Assembly: GCA_026075535.2 (NCBI GenBank)
Contig: AP026544.2
Coordinates: forward strand, 6,634,001-6,698,000
Direction of reading: 5' to 3'
DNA from: Tricholoma matsutake
Taxonomy: Eukaryota; Basidiomycota; Agaricomycetes; Agaricales; Tricholomataceae
DNA length: 64,000 nt
Numbering within the stretch: the stretch's first letter is position 1; each line of letters opens with the position of its first letter. Both the position numbers and the translations under genes were made by a program. The notes below the pieces were generated by a model that saw only the letters and a list, made by a program, of their open reading frames with translations, did not search any database and was not told the DNA's origin. Positions 33,360 through 44,287 of this stretch are shown here, piece by piece.

Positions 33360-34020
33360 ACAAAAAGTCCCCCCTCATCGTCATTCCTCCATTGTTGTTC
33401 CCCTCTCCCCTTTGTCATTTCCCTTTGTTGTTCCCCCCTTCCCTTTTTGTCATTGTTCCCCCTCCTGTTGTTGTTCCCCCTCCTGTTGTTGTTCCCCCTC
33501 CTGTTGTTGTTCCCCCTCCTGTCATTGTTCCCCCTCCTGTCATCATTCCCCCCTTTTTGTCTCCAGGGTGCTTGGTGGGCCTCGTCATCATTCCACCCAC
33601 AGTCCACCCCATGAGCCATTGCTTGTGAGGCTGGGGGCGGGTGGTGTGTTCTGTTGTCATTGTCCCCCCCTCTCATCTCTGTCATTGTCCCATCATCGTG
33701 GTTGTTCTCCCCCCCTCTCGTCTCCTCCCCCCTCATCGTCATCGTCCCCTGTTGTTGTCCCTGCCACTGTCGCTGTCCCCTGTTGTTGTTGTTGTCCACT
33801 GTTGTTGTTGTTGTTGTCCCTCCCCTCCTGTCATTGCTGGTTCATCATTGAGCACCAGCGATCCACCTTGCAAGCAGGGGCTCACAATGGTGGTGGCTGG
33901 TGCTGGTCGTTGGCCTTCTCATTCCTCCTGCTGTCCCTTCCTATTGTCCCTGTCATCTGTTTCATTGGCCCCTGCCATCTTGTTGTCGTTGCTATCAATA
34001 GTTTAAATTAGTACCTGAAA
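33360..34020. repeat. pyrimidine-rich low-complexity tract
   Basis: Long C/T-rich stretch with an 18-bp tandem (TTGTTCCCCCTCCTGTTG, four to five units near 33455-33545) and TTG triplet runs near 33785-33820. At about 33590-33640 it contains, in reverse orientation, the palindromic unit found four times at 42758-43042. Open frames here are low-complexity artefacts. Confidence 0.85.
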
Positions 34021-34401
34021 AAGTTTGTTAGTAAAGAAGGAAAGGAATGAGAAAAGAAAAAAAAAACTTACTTGGGCCTTTTCTTGTCGTTTGCTGCTGC
34101 TCCTTGTTTGTTGTTGTTGTCTCATCTCATTGTCTCGTTGTCCAGTCATCTTGTCCCATCATGTTGTCGTTATAATCAAACCTATTACTAATGAAAAATG
34201 AGTTAGTTAAACAAAACAATAAAGAACATTTAAAAAAATACTTACTAGTGGCCCAAACAATGATAACGTCATTTGGGCCCTGCTTCTGTCTTTGGTTTGC
34301 GAGGTAGGAGGAGGCGGCGTTGTTGAAACTTGACAGTAGTGATGTGTTGATGACATGGCTGTGTGCTTTGTAATACACAGCCACTGGGTGTTGTATGTAC
34401 A

Positions 34402-34432
34402 CCATTGCTTTTCCATGAGAGAAAAGCAATGG
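34402..34432. other. perfect 12-bp hairpin next to a tRNA-like B box
   Basis: CCATTGCTTTTC (34402-34413) pairs with GAAAAGCAATGG (34421-34432) around a 7-nt loop. About 40 bp downstream stands GGGTTCGAATCC (about 34475-34486), a perfect Pol III B-box sequence; no convincing A box or cloverleaf could be drawn. It may be a tRNA-derived SINE fragment. Confidence 0.45.
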
Positions 34433-34499
34433 TTAGGCTCATTCACTTCATTACATAAGCTATGTCAAAGTGAGGGTTCGAATCCTACTGTTAATTACA

Positions 34500-35480
34500 T
34501 TTTCTATTTATAAATAAATAAGTAACTGCAAACACATTGAATGCTAGGATTGTCCTAGGACTGTCTGATCAGATGCTAAAACTATACTAGGAGTCTGCTC
34601 GGATTGGGGGGGGGGGAGTGTAAAGACCTCCCTGGTAATCTGCCAATTCTGTTGTGGTCAAAAAAATAACTCAGTCAATTTTGAGTTTTGTGACTATTGC
34701 TCTTATCCTAACCACAAATGGAGCATTTTGGCTAAACAAATAAGAAAAAGGGTAAAAATTATGGGCTGAGTTTCTACTATACAAAAGTAGTGGCCACTAG
34801 GTGACCTGCTCCATAGTACAGTCTCAGTGCCACCAGTTGCAGTTTGTATTTGAAAGCCTGTTAGGGTTAAGGTTAACTGACATATTGAAAGAAGACAAAT
34901 ACATCGAAAATCTGGTATATAGAAAGATGCTACCTGTGCACAGAGATTGAAATAGAAGAAATGTTGCCTATGGGAGTATCACTGAACTGGGTCTTCAAGT
35001 TCACGATCACACTGGCCACAGTGATCATGATAAACAGCCTTAGACTCATGACCACTCCCTTGTATGAATATGAGCAAGTGTCGATACCTTGTAGAGGGAC
35101 TGGCCAATGCTAAAGTGACTGTAACGATGGTTGTTGAATACAGTGATTGCTACATAGTCCAACAGACTTATTACTATACTTGTTAGATTGTAGATATTAT
35201 GACTGAAATTCATTTACTTCATATCTTGCTTCATACTATAGCTATTGCTTAGATTTTTGGACCCAGACATAGGGGGTAACGCAGACATGATATAGTGGAC
35301 ACCTAGTTTCACACCTCGCAGTTTCCTGGCACAACAGGAACAAACAAAAGCGAAATCCTACTATGTCTGGGAAACTAGACACGAGATTGATTGGGAATAA
35401 AGTGCAATACACATTACTATTATTAAACCTGTGTTATAAGTGTGTTGCAGACAGTTGACTTGAGTTGCTGACTAGTGTTA
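34500..35480. other. no gene recognised; G11 tract
   Basis: About 1 kb of AT-rich unique-looking DNA. A run of 11 G followed by AGTGTAAA lies at about 34606-34623. Nothing else is supported. Confidence 0.5.
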
Positions 35481-36755
35481 TACACTAGTAGAATTCACCT
35501 TAAGCTTTAACAATGGTAGAGTACCGCATCTCCTGCATTTGCGTGGATGTGAGCAATTGGCTATGACATCTGTTGGTGAGCATGTGAAGATGGTGATGAT
35601 ACTCAACCTGGGAAAACCACCAAAACTGCCAATGAGGCAACCAATGATATTTGCACAAGTCAGAGGAAGGGTGCGAGGCATTCTGAATGTTCATGGTCTG
35701 ACCAAAGGGAAGACAACTAGTTGGTACTAGTTGTAAAGGTAGTTCTATAAGAGAGGAAGGTGTTTGGAATGGTCCAATGGAGTATCAATCAATATCAAAG
35801 AGGATTGACAAGATCAATGGTGAATGATGTTTATCATTGAGGGTCGATGTGTGGATTCTAAGGACCTTTTGGTGGATTGATAGTATATGAAGGTTATAGC
35901 TGATAGCCAGGAAGTGTTGGCATAGTTACTAGTGCTAGTGATAATTTGATTGAAGGTCGATCAAGGACAATGATGGTTGTAGAGGTTTCTTGTTGATCAA
36001 GAAAACTCATAGAAGTTTAGATTGTTTTGAGGATAGATCAGATTCTTAGAACTTTATATGAGGCGATATGTGAAGACAATTTCTTGTATTCCCAAGTAGC
36101 TACTACAGAGTTTTATATGTTTTAAGAGAAACTTCCTAAAATGGTATAAGAAACATGTGTAAGAACATGAGGCAAAAGATATGAGTTAAAACATGAGGCC
36201 AAAATGAGACTGGAATCCAAACAAGAAAGAGATATATCATATGACAAAGGAGTAATAAAGGGAAAGAACTAAAAGGAGACTGTCCTTTGTGTATAAACCA
36301 TGCTAAGTGTCACAATAATCCATCCAGTGGGTTCTGTACACGATAGGGACTTGGAACGAGGCTGACCTACTATCAGCAGGTTTGAGCACGAGTTGGAATA
36401 CTCCCTGGCACATGGTATTCCACCATTTAGATAGCGAATGCGGTGCCCGATGTCGCTTGTAGTTTCTCAATGTCAATCAATAACACTTGACAATGGTCGA
36501 CAATGTTTGATCGCAGTTGCAGTTGTTTGAAGTTGATCGGGGAAACTCAATGTTCATTCAGAGGGTTCTTAGGGCATTTCGAGGTAGTCCTAGAGTTGTG
36601 CGATGTAGTTTCTGAGTATGACCAATGTCACTGGTGATGTTTCGATGTGGTCAATATGATATTGCAATCAATAGACTTGGTCGAGAGTGGTCGCGCTGCT
36701 TCTGGGACATTGTAGGAGTTAGCTGATGTGATTAGAATGTGGTTGTAATGGTGAA
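35481..36755. repeat. second family F tract, noncoding
   Basis: The part at about 36160-36310 (ACATGAGGC, GAGTAATAAAG, AGACTGTCCTTTGTGTATAAA) parallels 7555-7720, and the following GATCG/TTCGA-rich sequence parallels 7840-8100. Ends are not defined. The 35540-35730 part is open in one frame but matches nothing I know. Confidence 0.55.
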
Positions 36756-38805
36756 TCAGCCTTTGAGCCAAGGAGACAACCTATCAACAGTCTGAACATT
36801 GGATATACCATCATCATCTGAGTTGCTCAGATCACCATCATCATCACTACTGGACTGGTCTTCATCATCACTGTCTGAATCGCTTTCTTCACTGTCACAG
36901 TCAGAGTCATCTGAGGAATTCATGTCAGAATCTGATTCCATAACCAGATCGTTGTACTGCTGTATGAAGTCCAGGTCCACAGGAGTTGCCCCAAGGCTCA
37001 GGATAACATGGCCTGCAATGTCTTTGTAAGTAGATTGTGTTTAAAGAAAGTGTAATACCTACATCTCGTGTATGAGGATAACACTCCTGCCCTAGCCTTA
37101 ACAACATATCTTGGTCCTGCCCACTCGAAGCCCTCGCTAACCCCAAAATGCAGAGCATAAGGGAAATACTTCTTCAGTAAATCCATCAGAACATCTGCTG
37201 TGCACTCCAACACTTCACTTTCAACATCATTCTCTTCTGCCATAGTCTTAGTATATGAGATCAGTGCTACAATATGCTGGGAGAGTAGGTTCTTGAATAT
37301 GAGGCCACCATCAATGAATGATTCCTTCTCGGGGTCAAGAAACAGATAGTGTGCACACCACCAATGATGAAGGTCCCTAGATAGCCCATGGGCATAGATA
37401 GTGCACAGCCAATCATGGTCATGTTTAGGTCCATGTCGATATTTCTTCCTGTATGCCAGAGGGTTGATGAGATCCCCAAGTTCCATGATGATGCATAATA
37501 TGAACAGGTCAAGCACCCCTTCAAAGGTGGAGACATTGGGAATATGACAAGTGGGCGGTGGTGTCAACAAATCTAGTTTAGACCCACGCTTGATGAGGAC
37601 ATAGTGAAGATAAGTAACCATCCTTTGAAGTAGAAGATGTGCATCATGACTGTGTTCTGTGTTCATCACCCTCTTGCTAGCAACAAGCATATGATAAAGC
37701 CCGAAAACCATGTCTTGGATCATGGACATTGCATAAAAATGACCTCCATGACAAATTGCAGATTTGGGTGTCACAACAAAATGCGGTGTGTTTGGCCTCA
37801 TTAACCTATGGGACAATGGTTATGAATACGGGGGTGCTAAGCAGACACAACTTACATTTGGGATCCAGGACAAAGAAGGACTGCCTCAAGGTCCCACTTC
37901 TCCAGGTTGGCAGCAGAAATATTGTATTCTTCAGTGAATAGCGTAGCATCAGAGAAATGCATCGACCCAGGTTTGGGCTTTGCAATGATCCACCATTTCA
38001 TGCCAGTTTGGGTGTTGATGTAAGTGCAGAAGCCATTGCAATCAATATGGCAGAGATGGTGGGTACCTGATGCCCCATCTAGTACTTGCCATTGGAAATG
38101 AAATAGCCTGGCTACACATCAGTAAATTGATGGTGGCACTGAATGCTGCAAGATCAGAAGCAAACGACATGGGAGGATGAGGGGCAGACAGCATTGGGAA
38201 GTCCAGTGCATTGAGGATTTTACTTTTCTCCCTATGACACCTCAGCATATCTTCTAAAGTACCCTTCAGGTGGCGAGATGATTCGGCTTCGAAGGAGTTT
38301 TCAATTGAGTAATCTGGCACACAATCAGGATGTCCAACTCTGCAAAAACTGACTTCATCCTGGCTACCCTGGCTGCCTTGTGATGCCCTGAGAAGGCTAA
38401 ATTTAGTGTAATTTATCATTGTTGATATAAATTTAATATCACATGACCATTTGGATTAAATTACTAATTATGAGTTTGTGCTATCTGCATAATTTACACT
38501 CCTCAGGGCATCTCAGGGCAGCCAAAACAGCCAGGATAAAGTCAGCTATTTGCAGATAAACACAACAAGAATATGCTTCAAACACACCATGAATCATCAC
38601 AGACTTGTACAGGTCCCCTAATGTTTTCAAACCCTTTTTGTCGAAAGCGAGTGTAGGCTCAAATTGGTCATGTATTACAACATGTTTTTGGTGGAATATT
38701 GCTTGTATCTCTTGGTCACTCTTGCTCCCGAGTTCCTGCTTTGAGAGTATACAAAATGTGCTCTCCTCTGGACAAGCCATCCACAGAGGTCAGCCATATT
38801 TATAG
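36756..38805 (-). pseudogene. JmjC-like 2OG-Fe(II) dioxygenase gene, C-terminal portion
   Basis: Minus-strand exons. The first starts at ATG 38780 and encodes an I-F-H-Q-K-H-V-V-I-x-D segment. The JmjC-like core has the metal motif H-I-D (38049-38041) in H-I-D-C-N-G-F, K-W-W-I-I, then M-R-P-N-T-P-H-F-V-V-T with the distal His. A 50-nt intron (37855-37806, GTAAGT to CATAG) joins S-Q-M to L-M-R-P in frame. A shorter intron of about 41 nt near 37062-37022 leads to a Ser/Asp/Glu-rich acidic C terminus ending near 36756. A frameshift near 38080 is needed to connect R-W-G to the H-x-D region, so this copy is probably inactive. The protein would be a chromatin or nucleic-acid dioxygenase; the substrate is unknown. 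Confidence 0.72.
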
Positions 38806-39099
38806 CCCACTATGACAGCACTGGGAATAATTTTGAACATGGAGCGCTCATCAGCAAACTAAGGGAGTGCCAAAAGTCACTATATTGTGGTTAATGAGTC
38901 TAGGTAGAGCTTACATGGAATGATGGGGTGTATGTCACTGGGTCATCCTTCCCAGGAGCCCATAGCAATACTGATTTGCCTATGAATCATTTCTATAGAT
39001 GGAATATGAGTTATTGGGTATGAATTATCACTCATATAACCGTGCATGCCTTTCGAGTTCTTGAAAGGTTTGGTTTTTCAGGTTTAATCAGCAAAGGAT

Positions 39100-39970
39100 G
39101 ATAAATTGTGTTCTTCTAAGATGGCAAATGACTGACCATATCCTGCATTAAGTCGATGTTATTGACAAGTCTACTAACACCTCCAAATTTGATCTCCTCA
39201 AAATAGTTGCGCTCCATGGCATCTACAGACTGTGGTCCAGATTGAATTTTTGATTCAGGCTTTGGTTTTGGTTATGGCCTTGGCTTTGACCTTGACTTTA
39301 ACTTTGTTTTTGGCAGTGGAAGGGGCAATTCATCTGTCTTCTTTGTTTTTGCCTCTCACATTGGGTTCTTTTGCTTTTCACCAGCGATTGGACTGTCCTT
39401 TTTAGTGGAGAGTGAATTGTTGGAGGGTGAAGGCATCTTGCAGGGGCTTGATTCTGTAGTTGCATTGTTTGGAGCCTTGTCATGCTCATTCATACTGCCC
39501 TCTCTCATGTCCACATCCACCACACCAGATTGTTCTCCTCAGTTTGCAACATCTCCTGTATCTGCATCAACATCCATTGTGCTAGGATTCTCATCCTCCC
39601 CTCCAGCTCTTCCCAATTGTTCTACTTGCTGTGCGATGCCTGCTCTATCCATATCACTTGCTCTATCCATGGCAATATCCATACCAGAGTTGCCAGTGAG
39701 CCTTTCTGGTCGAGCACTTCTTTGGTCATTTTGGTGTTGATAAGCCCCTCTTGCAGCACCACTATTTCCTTGTCCACAGCTATCATCTTCCTCAGAATTC
39801 CTACCTCCAAGACAGCGCAATCCTTTGCAAACATGTTTTTTGTCCTCATCACCATCCTCCTCCTCCTCCTCTTCTTCCTCCTCTTCCACGTCCACCGCAG
39901 CCCCAGGCCCACCACATACAGAGGTTGCACCACGTGCAAAGGAATTAGGAGACTCCACATGATGGTTCAC
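39100..39970 (-). pseudogene. acidic/low-complexity middle portion, probably of the same JmjC-like gene
   Basis: One minus frame from 39970 to about 39100 with three or four internal stops (TGA, TAA). It starts with a poly-Glu run, continues with Asp/Gly/Ser-rich sequence, then a Lys/Pro-rich K-P-R-P-x-P-K-P-K-P part and an F-G-G-V-S-R-L-V segment. Position between the two flanking remnants and equal orientation suggest a single large gene, but this is inference. Confidence 0.5.
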
Positions 39971-39999
39971 ATGATATTCAGAGGTAACAACAGGGACCT

Positions 40000-41318
40000 T
40001 TAGTATTTGGATATCTGAGAAATTGAATTAAAGTCAGTCCATATATAATATAAGAAGGTCTCACCAGCTGTGAACCAACTGGCATCATCATTACATATAT
40101 CATGTACACCCATCACAGAGATATCTGTGAATGCTTCCACCAATAATAACCCTGGAATTGTTATGCTTGTTTTCATGGTGGCAATATCAAATGTAACTCT
40201 TAACAGTCGTTTTTCAACCTTTCTAATTATGGTGGGTCACTTGTTACCAAATGCTTTCCAGAGCTATAATAACATTTAGGAATCAGTGGCATCCTTCCAG
40301 TTTCAAGTGCTCTCATACCTCAAACATTTTCGTCTTTCCAAAAGACACATTTATTAACGAACAATTGACAAGGAGGAATAGTGGTGAAAGGGCAAGAGCA
40401 ATAAATAAAGGGTTTTGTAACATTTCTGGTGCTATGTCAAAATTCTTGTGGTCTACTGAAACACCATATCTGACACGTTGTGAACATTAGGAAAGGTCTG
40501 TCATGAAATTATGCCCTTACTTTCCAAGTGCCTCCTTGAGATTGTTCTTGTCATTGGGCAAGTACAAATTACCCTGATGACTAAAGTATTGGGGAAAAAA
40601 ATACAGAGAGTGCAGCACATGTACTCAGAGAAGATAGGACAGATGAAATGCAGCAGCCGCAAAGTTTTGGATAATCTTTGCCCTGTGAACATTCCCCATG
40701 GCATGACAAACCATGTGATAACAGGCAGAGAGCCAATCATCAACAGTCATTGCATTAAGAAACATATATGTGCTATCAGATTCCATGCTTCTGATCGCAG
40801 TTTTGATGGCTTTGGGCCAGTCACCCATAGTTGCATGGCCCTGAGAGGTATATTTTTAAACAGGCAAGTAGTGTTACAGAGAAAAAGAGATGCACAATCT
40901 TATCAACAAATGGCACTTCCCCCCTTTCTTTGGAATTGCTCTCTGATGCTGTATCAAAAACAAATGCGACTTCATCTAGGAGGCTATACTTCAGAAGTTC
41001 CTTCACAAGTATGTCAGCCTTTTTCTCAGGAAAGTCACCAGTTAGACAAAATCTTTGCAGGACCATCAATTTCTCCATTCCTGTAAAGTATGTTGACCCG
41101 GATTGGCACAAGTTCTCCTGCTCATGAATCACACCCAAGTATGCCTTAGCAGAATAAGCATTAACAGAAAATAATTGAAAAGTGAGTCAACTCACACACA
41201 CATTAGATACTGCCATTTCTAGTTTATCAAGACCACTGGGGGCAGAGACAACATCCATTTTCCAAGGAATGTCTTTGAAAAAGGTGCTTGTGGTATGAGA
41301 TTTCTCCTGGTCGGCCAT
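40000..41318 (-). pseudogene. N-terminal portion of the JmjC-like gene or a separate unknown gene
   Basis: ATG at 41318 (M-A-D-Q-E-K). After about 39 codons an intron (GTGTGTGTGAG to CTGCTAAG, 57 nt) joins A-V-S-N to A-Y-L-G-V-I in frame. The exon then encodes a helical protein (F-V-D-K-I-V near 40900, D-W-P-K-A-I near 40820, C-Y-H-M-V-C-H-A-M-G near 40715), with stops near 40821 and frameshifts beyond. Later pieces (L-A-L-S-P-L-F-L-L near 40400) continue to about 40200. No catalytic motif is recognised. Confidence 0.5.
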
Positions 41319-41387
41319 TTTGTCCTAGCACTGCAACCTTGAACTTCAAGTTATACACAAATGTCAGGTACTAGAGGTTTCAAGCAC

Positions 41388-41810
41388 TTGAGTGACAAAA
41401 AGTCAGACTCAACACCAGTGCAGGTGACAAAAAGTCAGACCAGCACTTTTAACTGCTGCCAGGAATATGGTAAGATACAATGAGAATGAGACTCAGACTT
41501 CAAGCTTCAAGAACAAGGGCTGCCACAAGTTTGAACTTGAATTTCAGTGGCTGTGTAAGATTTGCCCATGGTTAACCTTAACCCTACATTAGTGTGAGAA
41601 CTTGAGACAGCTGAGTCAGAAGTTTCAAGTTCAAGAGCCTGCCAAGCCTGAACTTGAACTTGAAAGCTTGAAGTTCAAGTTTGTCCGAGTACTACTTCCA
41701 ACTTGAAGTTTGCCACTTCTTTCCGCGCTCCATTTTCTCCTCCTCATTTTTTGTCACCTGCAGGTCTGACTTTTTGTCACCTGCCTTGAGTCTGACTTTT
41801 CATCACTCAA
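41388..41810. mobile_element. 423-bp inverted-repeat element (MITE-like)
   Basis: Ends TTGAGTGACAAAAAGTCAGA and TCTGACTTTTCATCACTCAA are inverted repeats. A second inverted pair (GGTGACAAAAAGTCAGACC, about 41423-41441, against GGTCTGACTTTTTGTCACC, about 41763-41781) extends the arms to roughly 50 bp. Interior rich in TTCAAG/CTTGAA motifs. Target duplication not clear. Related right halves lie at about 41960-42010 and 51785-52030. Confidence 0.7.
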
Positions 41811-42218
41811 TCCTACTCATACATATGGACTTGGATTCTGAACCTCAGCTTTAAGTTGCCTGTGGATTTCTTCCAAGTCCTCCCGCTTGCCGTTTGGGTC
41901 ACCTTTGGTGCCTTGAAGACTCAACGCTATATTTACATCATCTGTACAACTCATCTGTTCTCTCCCATGTTTCTGGTCACCTGCAGGTCTGACTTTTTGT
42001 CACTCATTCAACGGATCACCTGGCTGACACAAAGGCTCAGGTAAGTAACAAGTTAAACCTATCAACACCTCTTTCAACCCACTCAAGTGACAGATGGCCC
42101 CTCAAGGTGAGATCCCCTTTCTGATGTTTCTACTTCACTGGCAGTTGACCCTGAAATCCATTCATATGGGAAAAAAAGTATGAATGAACATTTCTTATGT
42201 CAGAGAAAGTGAGTACTT
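41811..42218. other. spacer related to 52020-52150
   Basis: Shares TTTGGGTCACCTTTGG-like and CCCCTCAAGGTGAGATCCCC-like segments with the DNA following the second MITE fragment near 52030-52140. No gene recognised. Confidence 0.5.
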
Positions 42219-42757
42219 TACACTCCCCCACCTATTCTGGTTGGATTCCGGTTCGTCTGGCTGGAATTTCTGGAATTTCTGGAATCTGGTGGAATTTTTT
42301 TTGTATGTAGTTTTCCCTATGCAGCACAATTCTGGTTGGAATAAGGATCCAATTTACAGCCAGAATCCCCAGAATCTGACCAGACTCATCACAAATGTGA
42401 GTTTTTTTTCATTTGCTTTTTGTTTTTATAAACTAACTAAATGTAATTTATTGCTTTTTAGGTTGTATACTACTGGGGATGACCTGCCACGACAAAAAAT
42501 GTGCAACCCATGCCCACACCCACCTGATCCCCTCCTCCCCATTCAAATGGGATGTGAGGCTGTCAACACGGGCTAGGAGGGTGCAGAGGGATGCCAGGAG
42601 ACCCCGGAAGGGGGGTACCTGCCTAGTAAGCACCCACCAACCTCTGTACTCATGCCATGTCGCACTGATGCGCCCAAACCCCCCCCCCCCCCCCCCAAAA
42701 AAAAAAAGAAAAAAACAGAAATCCAGACAGGGGATGACAGCGATGAACAACGACAAG

Positions 42758-43042
42758 CCACCCACCCCCAGCCTCACAAGCAACTGCTCATGGGGTGGAT
42801 CGTGGGTGGAACAACAATGATGACAAGCTACCCACCCCCAGCCTCACAAGCAACTGCTCGTGGGGTGGAACGTGGGTGGAACAGCGCCCAGGTGCAGGGA
42901 TAGGAGATGACAATGCACCACCCGCCCCCAGCCTCACAAGCAACTGCTTGTGGGGTGGATCGTGGGTGGAATGACAATGATGACAAGCCACCTACCCCCA
43001 GCCTCACGAGCAACTGCTCATGGGGTGGATCATGGGTGGAAG
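42758..43042. repeat. four palindromic ~50-bp units
   Basis: Each unit begins CCACCCCCAGCCTCACAAGC, continues with AACTGCTCATGGGGTGG and ends with GTGGGTGG, so CCACCCC pairs with GGGGTGG and CCACCC with GGGTGG. The GCCTCAC landmark recurs at 42771, 42841, 42931 and 43001 (spacing 70, 90, 70). A fifth copy lies in reverse at about 33590-33640. Confidence 0.9.
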
Positions 43043-43064
43043 GACAGACAACAGCAGGGTCGCG

Positions 43065-43340
43065 TCCCCTCCCCCTCCCCCGCACTTCGCGTGGGGAGGG
43101 ATTTTTTTGTATTTTTAATTATTTATTAGTATTGTGCCCCCCCTCCCCCATTTTGCATGGGGGAGGGATTTTTTTCTTCATGTTTTTACCTCCCCCCTCG
43201 CGTTTGGCGCGAGGGGTTAGCTTTTTATGTATATAAATAAAACTCCCTCTCGCATCTTGTGAGAGGGAGGATTTTTTATTTATGTATATAATTACAATTA
43301 TCCCCACTCCCTCACATTCAATGTGAGGGATGTGGTTAAT
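43065..43340. repeat. five consecutive GC-rich hairpins with A/T runs
   Basis: Inverted repeats at about 43066-43102 (CCCTCCCC/GGGGAGGG), 43139-43170 (CCCTCCCCCAT/ATGGGGGAGGG), 43190-43217 (CCCCTCGCG/CGCGAGGGG), 43244-43272 (CTCCCTCTCGCA/TGTGAGAGGGAG) and 43306-43332 (CCCTCACATT/AATGTGAGGG). The first four are each followed by a run of T, the last by an A run, with AT-rich spacers of 20-35 bp. Confidence 0.85.
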
Positions 43341-43489
43341 TAAAAAAATTTGATCTTAACTACTTCGAAAAAAATTAGAGTGTCATGAATAAACATTATA
43401 TTACTATCTAATAATTCTCCTGTGGCTCAACTGGTTAAGCACACATGTTTGGTTTGTCATGTGATCACTCTAAAGGATCTGGAGTAACC

Positions 43490-43617
43490 AGAATCTGGTC
43501 GGAATGACCGGAATAACTGGACTCCAATTGGAATAACTGGACTCTGACCAGAATAACTGGACTCCAACCAGAATAATTGGACTCCAACCAGAATAACTGG
43601 ACTCCAACCGGAATAGG
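43490..43617. repeat. 20-bp tandem array at the right end of the TIR element
   Basis: Six to seven units of GAATAACTGGACTCCAACCR ending in the TIR itself (GAATAGGTGG). The left end at 42231-42300 has related TTCTGGTTGGATTCCGG motifs in inverted orientation, so the array extends the inverted repeat. Confidence 0.85.
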
Positions 43618-44287
43618 TGGGGGAGGGTAAATTACAGGAGAAAGTTGGCTGAAATACTTTGGCACAGGACAAACCTTGGCCCATCCCCATCAGTGCCCAC
43701 AACCCATCATTTGATTTTGAGTCAGCAATTGCATTGAGTATCAAAAGGGAGGAGATGTTTGGCTATTTAGACAGTGGGGAAATAGGACCCAGCCTGTTTA
43801 GCAATTCTCCCCTCAGCACGCTGGAGCCTACTCTGCCTCCCTCACCTACTCAAAAACTGACTTCTTTGGATGACCAAAATCTCCCCCCAGATCCCCAGTC
43901 AGTACCAGGGGAAACTGCTTCAACCTTGGCTGGTCAGCTGGAAAATGTGGGTAAGAAGTACAGCAGCAACAAGCAATGGAGCCATGCAAAGCAGAAGCGC
44001 AACAGAGCTGAGCAGCGGAAGGAGCATGAGGCCAGAGTGCATGCTTATGAAGTTCAGCCCGCCACCTGCCAGAAATTGCATAACCTGAACTCAAAGGCCA
44101 TTGATGCCAAGCTCGATCTCATGGATATTTCAATCTCGGCCCCTGGGTACATAGGTCTATGTGACACTGAGGAGTTGAAGGATAAGACTGCATACGAGTT
44201 GGACGATCTGGTTGGAGAGAACTCGTGCTTCAAATTTAAGCTGCAAAAGTGGGATGGCAGGTAAGCTAAGTTAATTTTGTGTCAATT

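Larger units (their letters stand above)
42221..43627. mobile_element. 1.4-kb TIR element with TA target site
   Basis: Left end TA-CACTCCCCCACCTATTC (from 42221) and right end GAATAGGTGGGGGAGGG-TA (to 43627) are inverted, with one mismatch in the first 17 bases, and TA flanks both. This fits a non-autonomous Tc1/mariner-like or other TA-targeting element. No transposase is visible. It contains a C18/A11 tract (42679-42707), four palindromic 50-bp units, five hairpin-plus-A/T-run units and a 20-bp tandem array. Confidence 0.7.

Noticed and set aside
33312..34011. Cys/Pro/His-rich open frames on both strands
   Set aside because: Low-complexity pyrimidine tract with tandem TTGTTCCCCC units; composition alone keeps frames open.
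35186..35513. A further LTR with TGTTAGATT start and CTTTAACA end
   Set aside because: No second copy, no polypurine tract and no target duplication were seen.
40511..41127. Plus-strand frames of 98-191 codons
   Set aside because: They are shadows of the minus-strand helical gene, which has splice sites and recurring protein-like composition.
42448..43236. Long open frames over the palindromic units and C18/A11 tract
   Set aside because: They follow repeat periodicity and homopolymers and have no domain.
43065..43340. Bacterial rho-independent terminators or a bacterial insertion
   Set aside because: No bacterial gene nearby, the block lies inside a eukaryotic TIR element, and five in a row without genes makes no sense as terminators.
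43420..43470. A functional tRNA gene (TGTGGCTCAACTGGTTAAGC)
   Set aside because: D-arm-like sequence is present, but the anticodon loop would be too long and no T-arm follows.
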